Assembly (NCBI GenBank): GCA_007859995.1
Contig: SMSL01000001.1
Coordinates: forward strand, 186,001-250,000
Direction: 5' to 3'
Length of the DNA stretch: 64,000 nucleotides
DNA from: Candidatus Brocadiaceae bacterium S225
Lineage (GTDB): Bacteria; Planctomycetota; Brocadiia; Brocadiales; Scalinduaceae
This document shows positions 17,209-24,654 of this stretch, piece after piece. The number at the start of each line of letters is the position of its first letter. Within the stretch, counting starts at the first letter, position 1. A program made the translations under genes and the position numbers. The notes beneath the pieces are model-generated. The model was not told the origin of the DNA. It made no database searches and saw nothing but the letters and a program-made list of their open reading frames with translations.

Positions 17209-17638
17209 AGTTACGGGTTGCGGGTTGCGAGTTTACAAGGAGAGAAAATGAAAAGTTATAGAGATTTGGAAATATATACTTTATCGTATGATTTGGCGGT
17301 TAAAGTCCATAAAATTTCTTTAAAACTTCCAAAGTACGAATTATATGAGGAAGGTAGTCAAATAAGAAGATCATCAAAAGGAATTACTTCCTGTATCGTA
17401 GAGGGCTATGGTCGGAAGAAATATAAAGCAGATTTCACTAAGTTTATTATTTATGCACATGCTTCTTGTGATGAAACAATTCTGCACTTGAATTTTCTAA
17501 AAGACACACATGATTTTATTGCAAAAGAGATAGAAGTCTTATTTGATGATTACAATAAATTAGGCAGCAAAATAAACAAATTTCTTCAATACATAGAGAC
17601 AGAGTGGAACTAAAACTCGCAACCCGTAATCCGTAACT
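17209..17638 (+). mobile_element. Putative IVP cassette: four-helix-bundle gene between 26-bp inverted repeats
   Basis: Left arm 17209-17234 (begins AGTTACGGGTTGCGGG) and right arm 17613-17638 (its complement begins AGTTACGGATTACGGG) match at 24 of 26 positions. They enclose exactly one gene, whose stop codon TAA shares its last base with the right arm. The unit lies 11 bases after the KOW gene stop and ends 1 base before the ATG of the next gene, so it splits an otherwise tight operon. A related pair of arms without the gene occurs at 28513-28882. 23S rRNA intervening sequences coding for the same protein family also have paired ends; the comparison is established knowledge, the mobility is inference. 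I see no target-site duplication. Confidence 0.65.
17248..17613 (+). CDS. Four-helix-bundle protein of the 23S rRNA intervening-sequence (IVP/S23) family
   Basis: A 121-residue helical protein. MKSYRDLEIYTLSYDLAVKV is the family's usual N-terminus, followed by QIRRSSKGITSCIVEGYG (helix 2), KKYKADFTKFIIYAHASCDE (helix 3) and a final amphipathic helix ending FLQYIETEWN. Homologues are encoded within rRNA intervening sequences and as Avd accessory proteins of diversity-generating retroelements, where they form pentameric nucleic-acid-binding barrels. I chose the ATG at 17248 because AAGGAGAG (17237-17244) precedes it; the longer frame from a TTG at 17218 would read through the inverted repeat. 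No reverse transcriptase or rRNA is nearby. Confidence 0.88.
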   Translation: MKSYRDLEIYTLSYDLAVKVHKISLKLPKYELYEEGSQIRRSSKGITSCIVEGYGRKKYKADFTKFIIYAHASCDETILHLNFLKDTHDFIAKEIEVLFDDYNKLGSKINKFLQYIETEWN

Positions 17639-17639
17639 A

Positions 17640-18851
17640 ATGCACAAAACATTATCTACATTCATATTATCTATCTTAATACTGTCATACACCCCCACTG
17701 CATTTGCCGTGGAAGGGAACAGGCTCTTTGTGCCAAAGGATTTTCAGGCCTTTGACACTCCGAATGACAGCGGCAAGAGTATAACACTCAGGTGGCCCTC
17801 TTCTCCCAGTGAATCAGATGATGTTGAATATGTAGTATATATGTCCACCACAATAAAAGGCCCTTTTGAAACAGAAGCCCTGCGTATCCGCTCTAATACC
17901 AGGTATGAGGAAGGTTCAAATTACAGTTATCATCTTATAGACATAGAGCCTGATAAGCTCTTCAACAAAAAATCTTCTGATAAGGATGTGAAAACAACCT
18001 ACTTTTTCAAACTCGTTATGATGTCAAATCTGACAACCAGAACCGTTAAGAAAATTGCCTCGGCAACTCCTGAGGGAAACTGGTTTAACTGGTCGAGATC
18101 GAATAATTTTATAATAATGATCATCTTTTCAGTTCTTATATTATGCTGCATCAACCATGCGAAAAGAGTCCCAGGACTTTTTATAAGAAAAATCAAGGGA
18201 TTAGATGCCATAGACGATGCGCTGGGAAGAGCGACAGAGATGGGTAAGCCGGCGCTGTTTGTCCATGGCCTTAACGATATGGACAGCATCTCTACAATTG
18301 CTGCCATAAATATACTTGGAAGGATTGCGTTAAGGGTAGCGGAATATGACACCCCACTCAAGGTATCAAACATTTATCCAATAGTTTTGACTGTAAGCCA
18401 GGAAGTAGTTAAAGAGGCATATTTAGAGGCCGGAAGACCTGACGCATATGTGGAAGATAATGTGTTTTTAGCGGCTTCAGAACAGTTCCCATATGTGGTA
18501 GCATTGAGTGGTATAATGACACGTGAAAAACCTGCGGCAAACTTTTTTGTAGGATATTTTTATGCAGAATCCTTGATCCTCTCTGAAACCGGTGCCGCCA
18601 CAGGGGCTATTCAGATAGCGGCAACAGACGCCTTTACCCAATTGCCGTTCTTTATAACAACGTGCGATTATACCCTTATGGGAGAAGAGCTGTACGCGGC
18701 AAGCGCATATTTGTCAAGGGAGCCACTGCTCCTGGGTAGTTTACGTGCACAGGACATAGCCAAGGAAATTATTATAAGTGTGATAGTATTCGGGGCATTG
18801 CTTGCAACATGTGGAATTGACTGGATCAGTTTTATCTTCAAGCCCGGCTGA
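17640..18851 (+). CDS. Membrane protein with FN3-like ectodomain and DUF6754-like domain
   Basis: A 403-residue protein. Signal peptide at residues 1-24, then a fibronectin-like segment (ITLRWPSSPSESDDVEYVVY) outside the membrane, a transmembrane helix at about 155-175 (FIIMIIFSVLILCC) and a large alpha/beta region. That region includes GKPALFVHGLNDMDSISTIAAI, TVSQEVVKEAYLEAGRPDAY and AASEQFPYVVALSGIM. A final hydrophobic helix is at 378-398. The central block resembles proteins labelled DUF6754; that name is from memory and moderately certain. It is followed by three more membrane proteins. Its ATG abuts the IVP cassette, leaving no visible Shine-Dalgarno sequence, so expression may be altered relative to the ancestral operon. 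Confidence 0.72.
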   Translation: MHKTLSTFILSILILSYTPTAFAVEGNRLFVPKDFQAFDTPNDSGKSITLRWPSSPSESDDVEYVVYMSTTIKGPFETEALRIRSNTRYEEGSNYSYHLIDIEPDKLFNKKSSDKDVKTTYFFKLVMMSNLTTRTVKKIASATPEGNWFNWSRSNNFIIMIIFSVLILCCINHAKRVPGLFIRKIKGLDAIDDALGRATEMGKPALFVHGLNDMDSISTIAAINILGRIALRVAEYDTPLKVSNIYPIVLTVSQEVVKEAYLEAGRPDAYVEDNVFLAASEQFPYVVALSGIMTREKPAANFFVGYFYAESLILSETGAATGAIQIAATDAFTQLPFFITTCDYTLMGEELYAASAYLSREPLLLGSLRAQDIAKEIIISVIVFGALLATCGIDWISFIFKPG

Positions 18852-18899
18852 TTTTTCCGTTTTGTAGTTTGTATTTTGTAAATTATAAAATTGTTTTAC

Positions 18900-18927
18900 T
18901 TTGCGTTCTTTGCGGCTTTGCGGTGAA
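18900..18927 (+). repeat. Dispersed repeat, TTTGCGTTCTTTGCGGC family
   Basis: One of five copies in the window of a roughly 28-bp unit reading TTTGCGTTCTTTGCGGC then TTTGCGGTGAA. The others are at 21399, 43163 (reverse), 43227 and 45383. All are intergenic. Confidence 0.7.
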
Positions 18928-18961
18928 GGATTTTGTTGTTTATGAAAGGAACACCGACTGA

Positions 18962-19615
18962 ATGAACTTTCTTAAGAGAACAGTGCCAATGATAATTGCA
19001 TTTGTTATGGGAGTATTGATGGCGTTTCAATACTATGTACCTCATGAAGCATCACAGAATCTGCTGAAAGTGGTAACTAGATGGGGAATGATAATCTCAG
19101 GATTTGCCATGTTCATAGGGGCTTACAGTCTGTTCCACATGCACTGGAACAGAATTAAGCACAAGGTGTCTGGATGGGGTTACAGCATATTCATGTTCTT
19201 CGGAGCTGGAATAGCAATTATTTCTGGTCTGTATAACGGAGGTGAACTATTCTGGAATGACAAGCAGTCAGGTACTATGTTCGACTGGATATTCGATTAT
19301 GTACAGGTACCCGCCGGTGCCACAATTTTTTCTATCCTTGCTTTCTTTATGGCGTCTGCTGCATACAGGACCTTCAGGGCCAGAAACAAAGAGGCTACAA
19401 TCCTGCTGATATCTGCCATAATCGTAATGCTCGGACGTGTTCCTGTCGGCACCATGATATCACAATATATCCCGATCGCCGCTGACTGGATAATGACAGT
19501 GCCAAACCTGGCTGCAAAAAGGGCCATATTAATAGGCGTGTCTATAGGCGTTATTGCAACCTCAATAAAGATAATCTTCGGGATTGAAAAAGCTTATCTT
19601 GGGGGTGGTGATTGA
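18962..19615 (+). CDS. Six-helix membrane protein of the MutL-like/DUF6754 cluster
   Basis: A 217-residue integral membrane protein with about six hydrophobic helices, starting near residues 8, 40, 75, 110, 140 and 180. Helix 2 is followed by FHMHWNRIKHK, and residues 85-115 contain a hydrophilic loop (NGGELFWNDKQSGT). I recognise no transporter signature, haem-ligand pair or named family with confidence. Its stop codon overlaps the next gene's start (TGATG), which marks translational coupling with the following membrane protein. Confidence 0.72.
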   Translation: MNFLKRTVPMIIAFVMGVLMAFQYYVPHEASQNLLKVVTRWGMIISGFAMFIGAYSLFHMHWNRIKHKVSGWGYSIFMFFGAGIAIISGLYNGGELFWNDKQSGTMFDWIFDYVQVPAGATIFSILAFFMASAAYRTFRARNKEATILLISAIIVMLGRVPVGTMISQYIPIAADWIMTVPNLAAKRAILIGVSIGVIATSIKIIFGIEKAYLGGGD

Positions 19616-20424
19616 TGGAGAAACTGCTCAAGATTGATAGACGTATACTTTTTGTACTCGTTGCACTTGCAGTGACAATCCCCCTGCTCTTCAGGTTTAA
19701 GATGCCCGTACCTCCAACAAGACACGTTAAAAGCATGTATAACAAGATTGATTCTCTTTCTGAAGATTCTCACGTACTCATATCATTTGATTATGACCCT
19801 TCGTCAAAAGAGGAACTTCAACCTATGGCACATGCCCTGCTACACCACTGTTTTAAGAAGAACATCAAGGTTATAGGGATGACACTTTATCCTGCCGGAA
19901 CCGGTCTGGCAGAAAAGGCAATTAAGGAAATCGGTAAGGAGTATGGGAAGAAGAGTGGAAAAGACTATGTCTTTCTGGGCTTTAAGGCAGGAAGTTCTCT
20001 GGTAATAATGAATATGGGTGAAGATATCTACACAGCATTTCAAGAAGATTTTTATGGTAAGAAAACAGTCGGTATGCAGGCCCTCAAGGGAGTCCGTTCA
20101 TTACGGGACATTGATTACGCTGTTAATCTTACTGCCAGTGGAATCTATGAGGCCTGGATCGTGTATGGTAAAGAAAAATATAATTTCGATCTGGGTGTGG
20201 GCTGTACCGCAGTAATGGGGCCTGAGATGTATCCATTTATTCAATCTAGTCAACTGACCGGATTTATGGGCGGATTAAAAGGCGCTGCAGAATACGAGAC
20301 ACTAGTCGGGCACAAAGATAGAGCTTCTGCCGGTATGGCGCCACAAAGTGTTGTGCATGTACTGGTTGTCTGCTTTATATTATTCGGGAACTTTATATAT
20401 TTTGCATCCGGTAGAAAAAAATAA
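19615..20424 (+). CDS. Membrane-anchored protein with central alpha/beta domain
   Basis: A 269-residue protein starting at the ATG that overlaps the TGA of the upstream gene; the TTG at 19612 gives one extra residue but is less likely. An N-terminal transmembrane helix (residues 13-28, ILFVLVALAVTIPLLF) and a C-terminal one (about 245-262) bracket a soluble domain. That domain has alternating hydrophobic strands and helices (HVLISFDYDPSSKEELQPM, KNIKVIGMTLYPAGTG, YVFLGFKAGSSLVIMNMG). GVGCTAVMGPEMYPFIQSSQ precedes the last helix. It has no known catalytic motif and is probably part of the same membrane complex as its neighbours. Confidence 0.72.
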   Translation: MEKLLKIDRRILFVLVALAVTIPLLFRFKMPVPPTRHVKSMYNKIDSLSEDSHVLISFDYDPSSKEELQPMAHALLHHCFKKNIKVIGMTLYPAGTGLAEKAIKEIGKEYGKKSGKDYVFLGFKAGSSLVIMNMGEDIYTAFQEDFYGKKTVGMQALKGVRSLRDIDYAVNLTASGIYEAWIVYGKEKYNFDLGVGCTAVMGPEMYPFIQSSQLTGFMGGLKGAAEYETLVGHKDRASAGMAPQSVVHVLVVCFILFGNFIYFASGRKK

Positions 20425-20451
20425 AACTTAGTTCTTAATAAATGGAGGAAG

Positions 20452-20497
20452 ACCACCCCTTAATCCCCTCCTTTCGAAGGAGGGGAAATGGGGTGGT
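20452..20497. repeat. Palindromic element, CCCCTCCTTTCGAAGGAGGGG type
   Basis: A near-perfect 46-bp hairpin: ACCACCCCTTAATCCCCTCC pairs with GGAGGGGAAATGGGGTGGT around TTTCGAA, with three mismatches. It lies between two membrane-protein genes of the same operon and could act as an attenuating structure in the transcript. It resembles widely dispersed miniature elements of bacterial genomes. Confidence 0.7.
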
Positions 20498-20547
20498 TAA
20501 ATATTTGAATGTATTCCTCAACTTATTGAGAACTGATAAATTAAATT

Positions 20548-21288
20548 ATGATAAAAAAAACAGATGTTTCAATAACGACCTGGATACTCATTGCATTTGG
20601 TACCGTAAACATTGCTTTCCTGGCTACCGGGAAATTGGGTTTTAACGGAAAAGGTCTCGGCATAATTACAGCCGTAGCAATAACACTTGCCATGTATAGC
20701 TTTCTTTATAAGGATAATCCTGTATTTAAGATAGCTGAAAACATCTTCGTAGGAGTAGCCATGGGATATTCAATCATCATTGTCTGGTTTAATATCCTCA
20801 AACCAGATGTCTTTGAGGCCCTGATAGTACCAATGTTTAAAGATACGGGTAATGCCCCTCAGTATTTGGTCATTGTCCCCACGTTACTTGGTCTATTTAT
20901 GTTCCTAAGATTTTCATCTAAACTATCATGGCTCAGCAGATGGTCATTCGCATTTATAGTTGGAATGGGGTCGGGAATTGCTATTCCAAATTTTATAAAT
21001 GCCATATTGCTGAGACAACTTGAACCTATGTTGGCGCCATTATATACAGGAAGTTTCTGGGGGACAATAGACACACTATTGGTTCTTATTGGAGTCGTAT
21101 CAGTACTTTTCTATTTCTTCTTTTCCATGGAGCACAAAGGCGTAATTGGAGGAGTTTCGGTGATAGGTATCTGGTTTCTTATGATCGCCTTTGGTGCTTC
21201 TTTCGGCTATACAGTAATGGCCAGAATGTCACTCCTGATAGGACGAATACAATTCCTGTTAAAAGATTGGCTTGGAATAATACAATAG
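20548..21288 (+). CDS. Seven-helix membrane protein, last gene of the MutL-like/DUF6754 cluster
   Basis: A 246-residue polytopic membrane protein with about seven hydrophobic segments and short polar loops. The loop between helices 3 and 4 contains LKPDVFEALIVPMFKDTGN, and between helices 5 and 6 RQLEPMLAPLYTGSFWG. There is no recognisable transporter family signature. It ends with an amphipathic C-terminal stretch after a basic-flanked helix. It follows the anchored protein by 123 bases that include the palindromic element, and no further plus-strand gene follows. Confidence 0.72.
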   Translation: MIKKTDVSITTWILIAFGTVNIAFLATGKLGFNGKGLGIITAVAITLAMYSFLYKDNPVFKIAENIFVGVAMGYSIIIVWFNILKPDVFEALIVPMFKDTGNAPQYLVIVPTLLGLFMFLRFSSKLSWLSRWSFAFIVGMGSGIAIPNFINAILLRQLEPMLAPLYTGSFWGTIDTLLVLIGVVSVLFYFFFSMEHKGVIGGVSVIGIWFLMIAFGASFGYTVMARMSLLIGRIQFLLKDWLGIIQ

Positions 21289-21398
21289 AAAGCGTAAGAA
21301 TTGTATATTGAAGATTGAAAAGAATAAGAACATTGATTTGAGCTTTGAGCTTTTCATTTGATCTGTTTTGACTTAAATCATAAATCTTAATTCTTTTC

Positions 21399-21426
21399 TT
21401 TGCGTTCTCGGCGACTTTGCGGTGAA
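21399..21426 (+). repeat. Dispersed repeat, TTTGCGTTCTTTGCGGC family
   Basis: Diverged copy (TTTGCGTTCTCGGCGAC then TTTGCGGTGAA) in the gap between convergent genes. Confidence 0.65.
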
Positions 21427-21458
21427 TTTTGTTTTTCTAAATCGTAAATCCATTCAGC

Positions 21459-22469
21459 TCACTTCTTCCTCTTCAATCCAGATAGCACGCCCATCCTCAG
21501 CAGTGGCAGCATTATCTCATGGTGGCCTGTGATGGAGTAACCATGTGTGGTTGGACGTTTTACTACGTTTGTTTGAGGACGGTAATGCTGGATCATATCC
21601 ATATTTACTGTTGTGAAATTTTGGACCTTTCTGCCGATATTCCTTGCGACCGTTATCGCTTTTAAGAATACCTCTGGCATTATGACTGCGGAGCCTACAT
21701 TCAACCATATCCCCCCCTCAAGTTCGGAAACCACCGAGCACAGAATCTTAAAATCGATATGGCTTGATTCTCCCATATCACTCCCTGATACACACGGATG
21801 CATGTGGATTATGTCTGTACCTATCGCGACGTGTACCGTCACCGGGATGTTCAACCTGGCACCCTCTGCGAGGATACTGTGTTGTTTATATTTATTCTTA
21901 TCTTTTATTATTTTATCTCCAAGTGCCCTGCCCAATCCCCGCCCAGGCACTGATGCCGCCACCTGAATTGCTTCCGCAGTTTCCTTCGCCATGCCGAAAG
22001 TTCCATCCTTCAGGCTGTGCGATACGTCTTCAGATGTCTCCCCTATTAATGAAATTTCGTAATCATGTATTGCACCGGACCCGTTCATTGCAACCGCGGT
22101 TACAATGCCTCGCTTCATTAAATCTATGACAATAGGTGACAGCCCGCATTTTATTACGTGAGCCCCTAATGCCAGAACTACCTGACGATTCTTATTGTGT
22201 GCCTTAACAATATTGTCAATTACATTTCTCAGACCATCGGCTGCCAGGACCTTTGGCAGTGAATCAATAAATTTATCGAAATTTTTAAACTCAGTGGGTT
22301 TGCCGAATTGTCCTATATTGACAAGGTTCTTTCTCTTTTTTATTGAGTATGTCTTGACCTTTTTCAGGTCTATCGGTTTAATTTCTTTTTTCTGTTTTTT
22401 CAAAACGTAATCCTCTCTATATTCAATATTACATCCTCTATGCTGACTACTCTTCATTATTTCTAACAT
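21459..22469 (-). CDS. Deoxyhypusine-synthase-like (DHS superfamily) protein
   Basis: A 336-residue soluble protein. Residues about 95-145 (QVVLALGAHVIKCGLSPIVI, then GIVTAVAMNGSGAIHDYEI) resemble the NAD-binding core of deoxyhypusine synthase, where a Gly-rich strand-helix precedes an acidic site. VHVAIGTDIIHMHP and WLNVGSAVIMPEVFLKA are further conserved-looking blocks. Bacteria have DHS relatives such as homospermidine synthase, and some of unknown substrate. The canonical catalytic lysine context of true DHS is not obvious, so I do not assign a reaction. The first residues (MLEIMKSSQHRG) are uncertain; Met5 is an alternative. Confidence 0.6.
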   Translation of the reverse strand: MLEIMKSSQHRGCNIEYREDYVLKKQKKEIKPIDLKKVKTYSIKKRKNLVNIGQFGKPTEFKNFDKFIDSLPKVLAADGLRNVIDNIVKAHNKNRQVVLALGAHVIKCGLSPIVIDLMKRGIVTAVAMNGSGAIHDYEISLIGETSEDVSHSLKDGTFGMAKETAEAIQVAASVPGRGLGRALGDKIIKDKNKYKQHSILAEGARLNIPVTVHVAIGTDIIHMHPCVSGSDMGESSHIDFKILCSVVSELEGGIWLNVGSAVIMPEVFLKAITVARNIGRKVQNFTTVNMDMIQHYRPQTNVVKRPTTHGYSITGHHEIMLPLLRMGVLSGLKRKK

Positions 22470-22473
22470 GAAA

Positions 22474-22713
22474 TGTCGGGTAAGAAACCCGACCTACTCC
22501 CGCTCCAGACCTCTCTTTCGAGGGGAGCATTCCCATTTTATTGTATATAAAAGAGGTGGATTCACTTCGTTTAATCCACCCTACCTCGCACCATACGTTT
22601 GCTTATTTGTTGGGTGGATTAAGGCCGGAGGCCGAATCCACGTATTCATGGGTATAATACCTGATTTACAAAAAATTGGGAATGCTCCCCTTTCGAGAGG
22701 ACTCCAGAGTTAG
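22474..22713. repeat. Composite of nested palindromic elements
   Basis: At least three units are packed together. GTCGGGTAAGAAACCCGAC (22475-22493) is a small hairpin. An outer element, 22503-22709, has inverted ends that share AGGGGAGCATTCCC (left, 22521-22534) and its exact complement (right, 22678-22691), plus CCTCTCTTTCGAG-type sequence. Inside it, 22556-22641 is another element with GTGGATTC...TTAATCCACCC pairing with GGGTGGATTAA...GAATCCAC. The nesting implies sequential insertions. No ORF of merit lies here. Confidence 0.7.
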
Positions 22714-22714
22714 A

Positions 22715-23785
22715 TCAAGATTTAAATACGCTATCTATTGCCGTTTTATAGAGATCAACTCCTTTTGTAATCTCTATTTCAATTTTCAAAGATAGTATGT
22801 TAGCATCTTTTATATTCATTTTCCTTATTTTTACCATATCTTTTTGTGTAACCACAATTGCATCTGCACCAAGTGATTGCGCATCAGAAACAACATCATC
22901 TATCTCTTCCTTAGTATAGACATGATGGTCCTGGAACCTCTTGTGCTTTACCAAATCTGCATCAAGCCCCTCTAAGGTAAAGGCGAAAGATTTGGGATTT
23001 CCTATTGCAGAGATGGCATAAATCCTTTTCCCCTTTAACCACTCAAGCTCCAGAATTGAACTATTCATTACATTATCAATATGTACAGGAGCGTGTATCG
23101 ATTCACAAATAGGCGCGTTGGTATTAATCCGGTTTAATATTGTATATATTGATTTAATGGTTTGTTCATTGCTCTGATTGCAGTGAGATATGATAAACAG
23201 ATCTGCACGTTTAAGGTTTTTCAGTGGTTCTCTAAGGCTTCCTCTCGGTATAAGATTACCGCCTCCAAACGGATTAAGGGCATCTATTACAACTATATCA
23301 AGATCGCGCTTCAGCTTTAAATGTTGAAAACCGTCATCAAGTATTACGCAATCCACTCCAAAGTCACTGATTGCTTTTTTCCCGTTTTTTACCCTGTCCC
23401 TGCCAGCTAAAACAGGTACATCCTGAAGATTTTCCTTTAAGGCGAGACACTCGTCATTAACTATTTCATCGCTTTCCCGTGAAGAATTGTTACCGCCATA
23501 ACCCCTGCTCAAAATGGCAACCTTCTTACCGATTTCACGAAGGTACTTTACAGAGAATTCGACAAGAGGTGTTTTTCCCGTACCTCCGGTGGTAATGTTT
23601 CCTATACTGATAACCTTTACCGGCAATCTTGTGCTTCTGACAATACCCTTTTTGTAAAGAGTATTTCTTGTATTAAGTATCGCTAAATATGGTAAAGTAA
23701 ATGTGGAAAGGGCAGATTTGACTATGGCGGCAATAAAACCTCTTTGCTGCCCGGACAGGATTGATATGTAATATTCCTTCACCAT
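22715..23785 (-). CDS. lpxK: Tetraacyldisaccharide 4'-kinase
   Basis: Phosphorylates the lipid A disaccharide at the 4' position on the inner face of the inner membrane. The Walker-type ISIGNITTGGTGKTPLVE is diagnostic. LSRGYGG, VILDDGFQHLKLKRDLDIVV and the LIPRGSLREP motif follow in the normal order; VTQKDMVKI lies near the C-terminus. It shows that the organism makes lipid A. I place the start at the ATG at 23785 (356 aa), because the longer frame from 23860 reads through a CCTGAACTCGATTCAGG palindrome, and its 25 extra residues look unrelated to LpxK. No strong ribosome-binding site is visible. Confidence 0.92.
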   Translation of the reverse strand: MVKEYYISILSGQQRGFIAAIVKSALSTFTLPYLAILNTRNTLYKKGIVRSTRLPVKVISIGNITTGGTGKTPLVEFSVKYLREIGKKVAILSRGYGGNNSSRESDEIVNDECLALKENLQDVPVLAGRDRVKNGKKAISDFGVDCVILDDGFQHLKLKRDLDIVVIDALNPFGGGNLIPRGSLREPLKNLKRADLFIISHCNQSNEQTIKSIYTILNRINTNAPICESIHAPVHIDNVMNSSILELEWLKGKRIYAISAIGNPKSFAFTLEGLDADLVKHKRFQDHHVYTKEEIDDVVSDAQSLGADAIVVTQKDMVKIRKMNIKDANILSLKIEIEITKGVDLYKTAIDSVFKS

Positions 23786-23828
23786 AAGAGTGATAAGCAG
23801 AAAGCCTGGGTGGCATGGGCAACCCCGG

Positions 23829-23849
23829 TCCTGAACTCGATTCAGGATC
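23829..23849. repeat. Small palindrome at the 5' side of lpxK
   Basis: TCCTGAACTCGATTCAGGA forms an 8-bp imperfect hairpin between the HNH gene and lpxK. A related half (GATCCTGAATCAAGTACAGGA) occurs near 59412. It is of the kind found widely as dispersed repeats. Confidence 0.5.
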
Positions 23850-23875
23850 TCTTTGTCCATGCATATTAATCGATT

Positions 23876-24523
23876 TTATTCCAGAGGAACAGACCAGTAA
23901 GCATTGTTCAGAAATTGTTTCCAGGAATTATATTTATTTGAACCCAGCTTTAATTGAATAACTGGACAATGTCTCGGTTTAACCGGCTTACAAATCAACT
24001 TCATTCCGGCTTCTTCCGGCCTTCTGCCGCCCTTGTGTTTATTACAATTTGTACAGGCACAGACTATATTCTCCCAATGGTTTGTGCCGCCCTGAGTTCT
24101 GGGTATAACATGATCCAGGCTCAGCTCTGATGTAGGAACCTTTTTACCGCAATACTGGCATTTATTATTATCTCTCGCAAAGAGGTTCTTTCTATTAAAT
24201 TTGACATTTGCTTTAGGCAGCTTATCGTAAACAACTAACCTGATAATCCTTGGTACTCTGACTTCCAGTGAAAAAGTCTTGATGCTTTCGTACTGGTCAT
24301 TATCTGACAACCCGCATTCTAACTTGAATGCGGAAACATCAATCCAGCTTGAAAAATCGTAAGAATTATACTGCCCGTCATCTACAGATACAACCTCGGC
24401 ACTCTCTTTACACAGCATCGTAAATGCCCTCTTTGCATTTACGATATGTACAGCCGCAAAAAATTTGTTCAAAACCAAAACACTGGATTCCAACGCACTA
24501 GTACTCTGCATAAAGACTCCCAT
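23876..24523 (-). CDS. HNH endonuclease-family protein
   Basis: A 215-residue protein with a canonical HNH module in its second half. A zinc knuckle CQYCGKK (residues about 120-126) precedes LSLDHVIPRTQGGTNHWENI, which contains the catalytic Asp-His and Asn; a second knuckle CTNCNKHKGGRRPEEAGM follows. The N-terminal half (SSVLVLNKFFAAVHIVNAKR) matches the short leader shared by stand-alone HNH proteins of cyanobacteria and planctomycetes. Those proteins are not linked to introns or restriction systems; their role is unknown. Met5 is an alternative start. Confidence 0.88.
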   Translation of the reverse strand: MGVFMQSTSALESSVLVLNKFFAAVHIVNAKRAFTMLCKESAEVVSVDDGQYNSYDFSSWIDVSAFKLECGLSDNDQYESIKTFSLEVRVPRIIRLVVYDKLPKANVKFNRKNLFARDNNKCQYCGKKVPTSELSLDHVIPRTQGGTNHWENIVCACTNCNKHKGGRRPEEAGMKLICKPVKPRHCPVIQLKLGSNKYNSWKQFLNNAYWSVPLE

Positions 24524-24654
24524 ATACTTCTTTAATTCTGTTTTTGTTTGTCTCTTATTTTAAGCCATTTATCAAGAGAATTTTGGCTTTCTCCTGAACA
24601 TCTGCCAGCCAATATACCTTCAACGCTAATATCTTCATTCAGGTCAGGCAGATG

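Noticed and set aside
17248..17613. Diversity-generating retroelement (Avd as accessory)
   Set aside because: No reverse transcriptase and no template/variable repeat pair around the gene in this window.
20442..20645. 67-codon frame overlapping the start of the last membrane-protein gene
   Set aside because: It runs through the 46-bp hairpin and then out of frame over the 20548 gene, which is clearly the real one.
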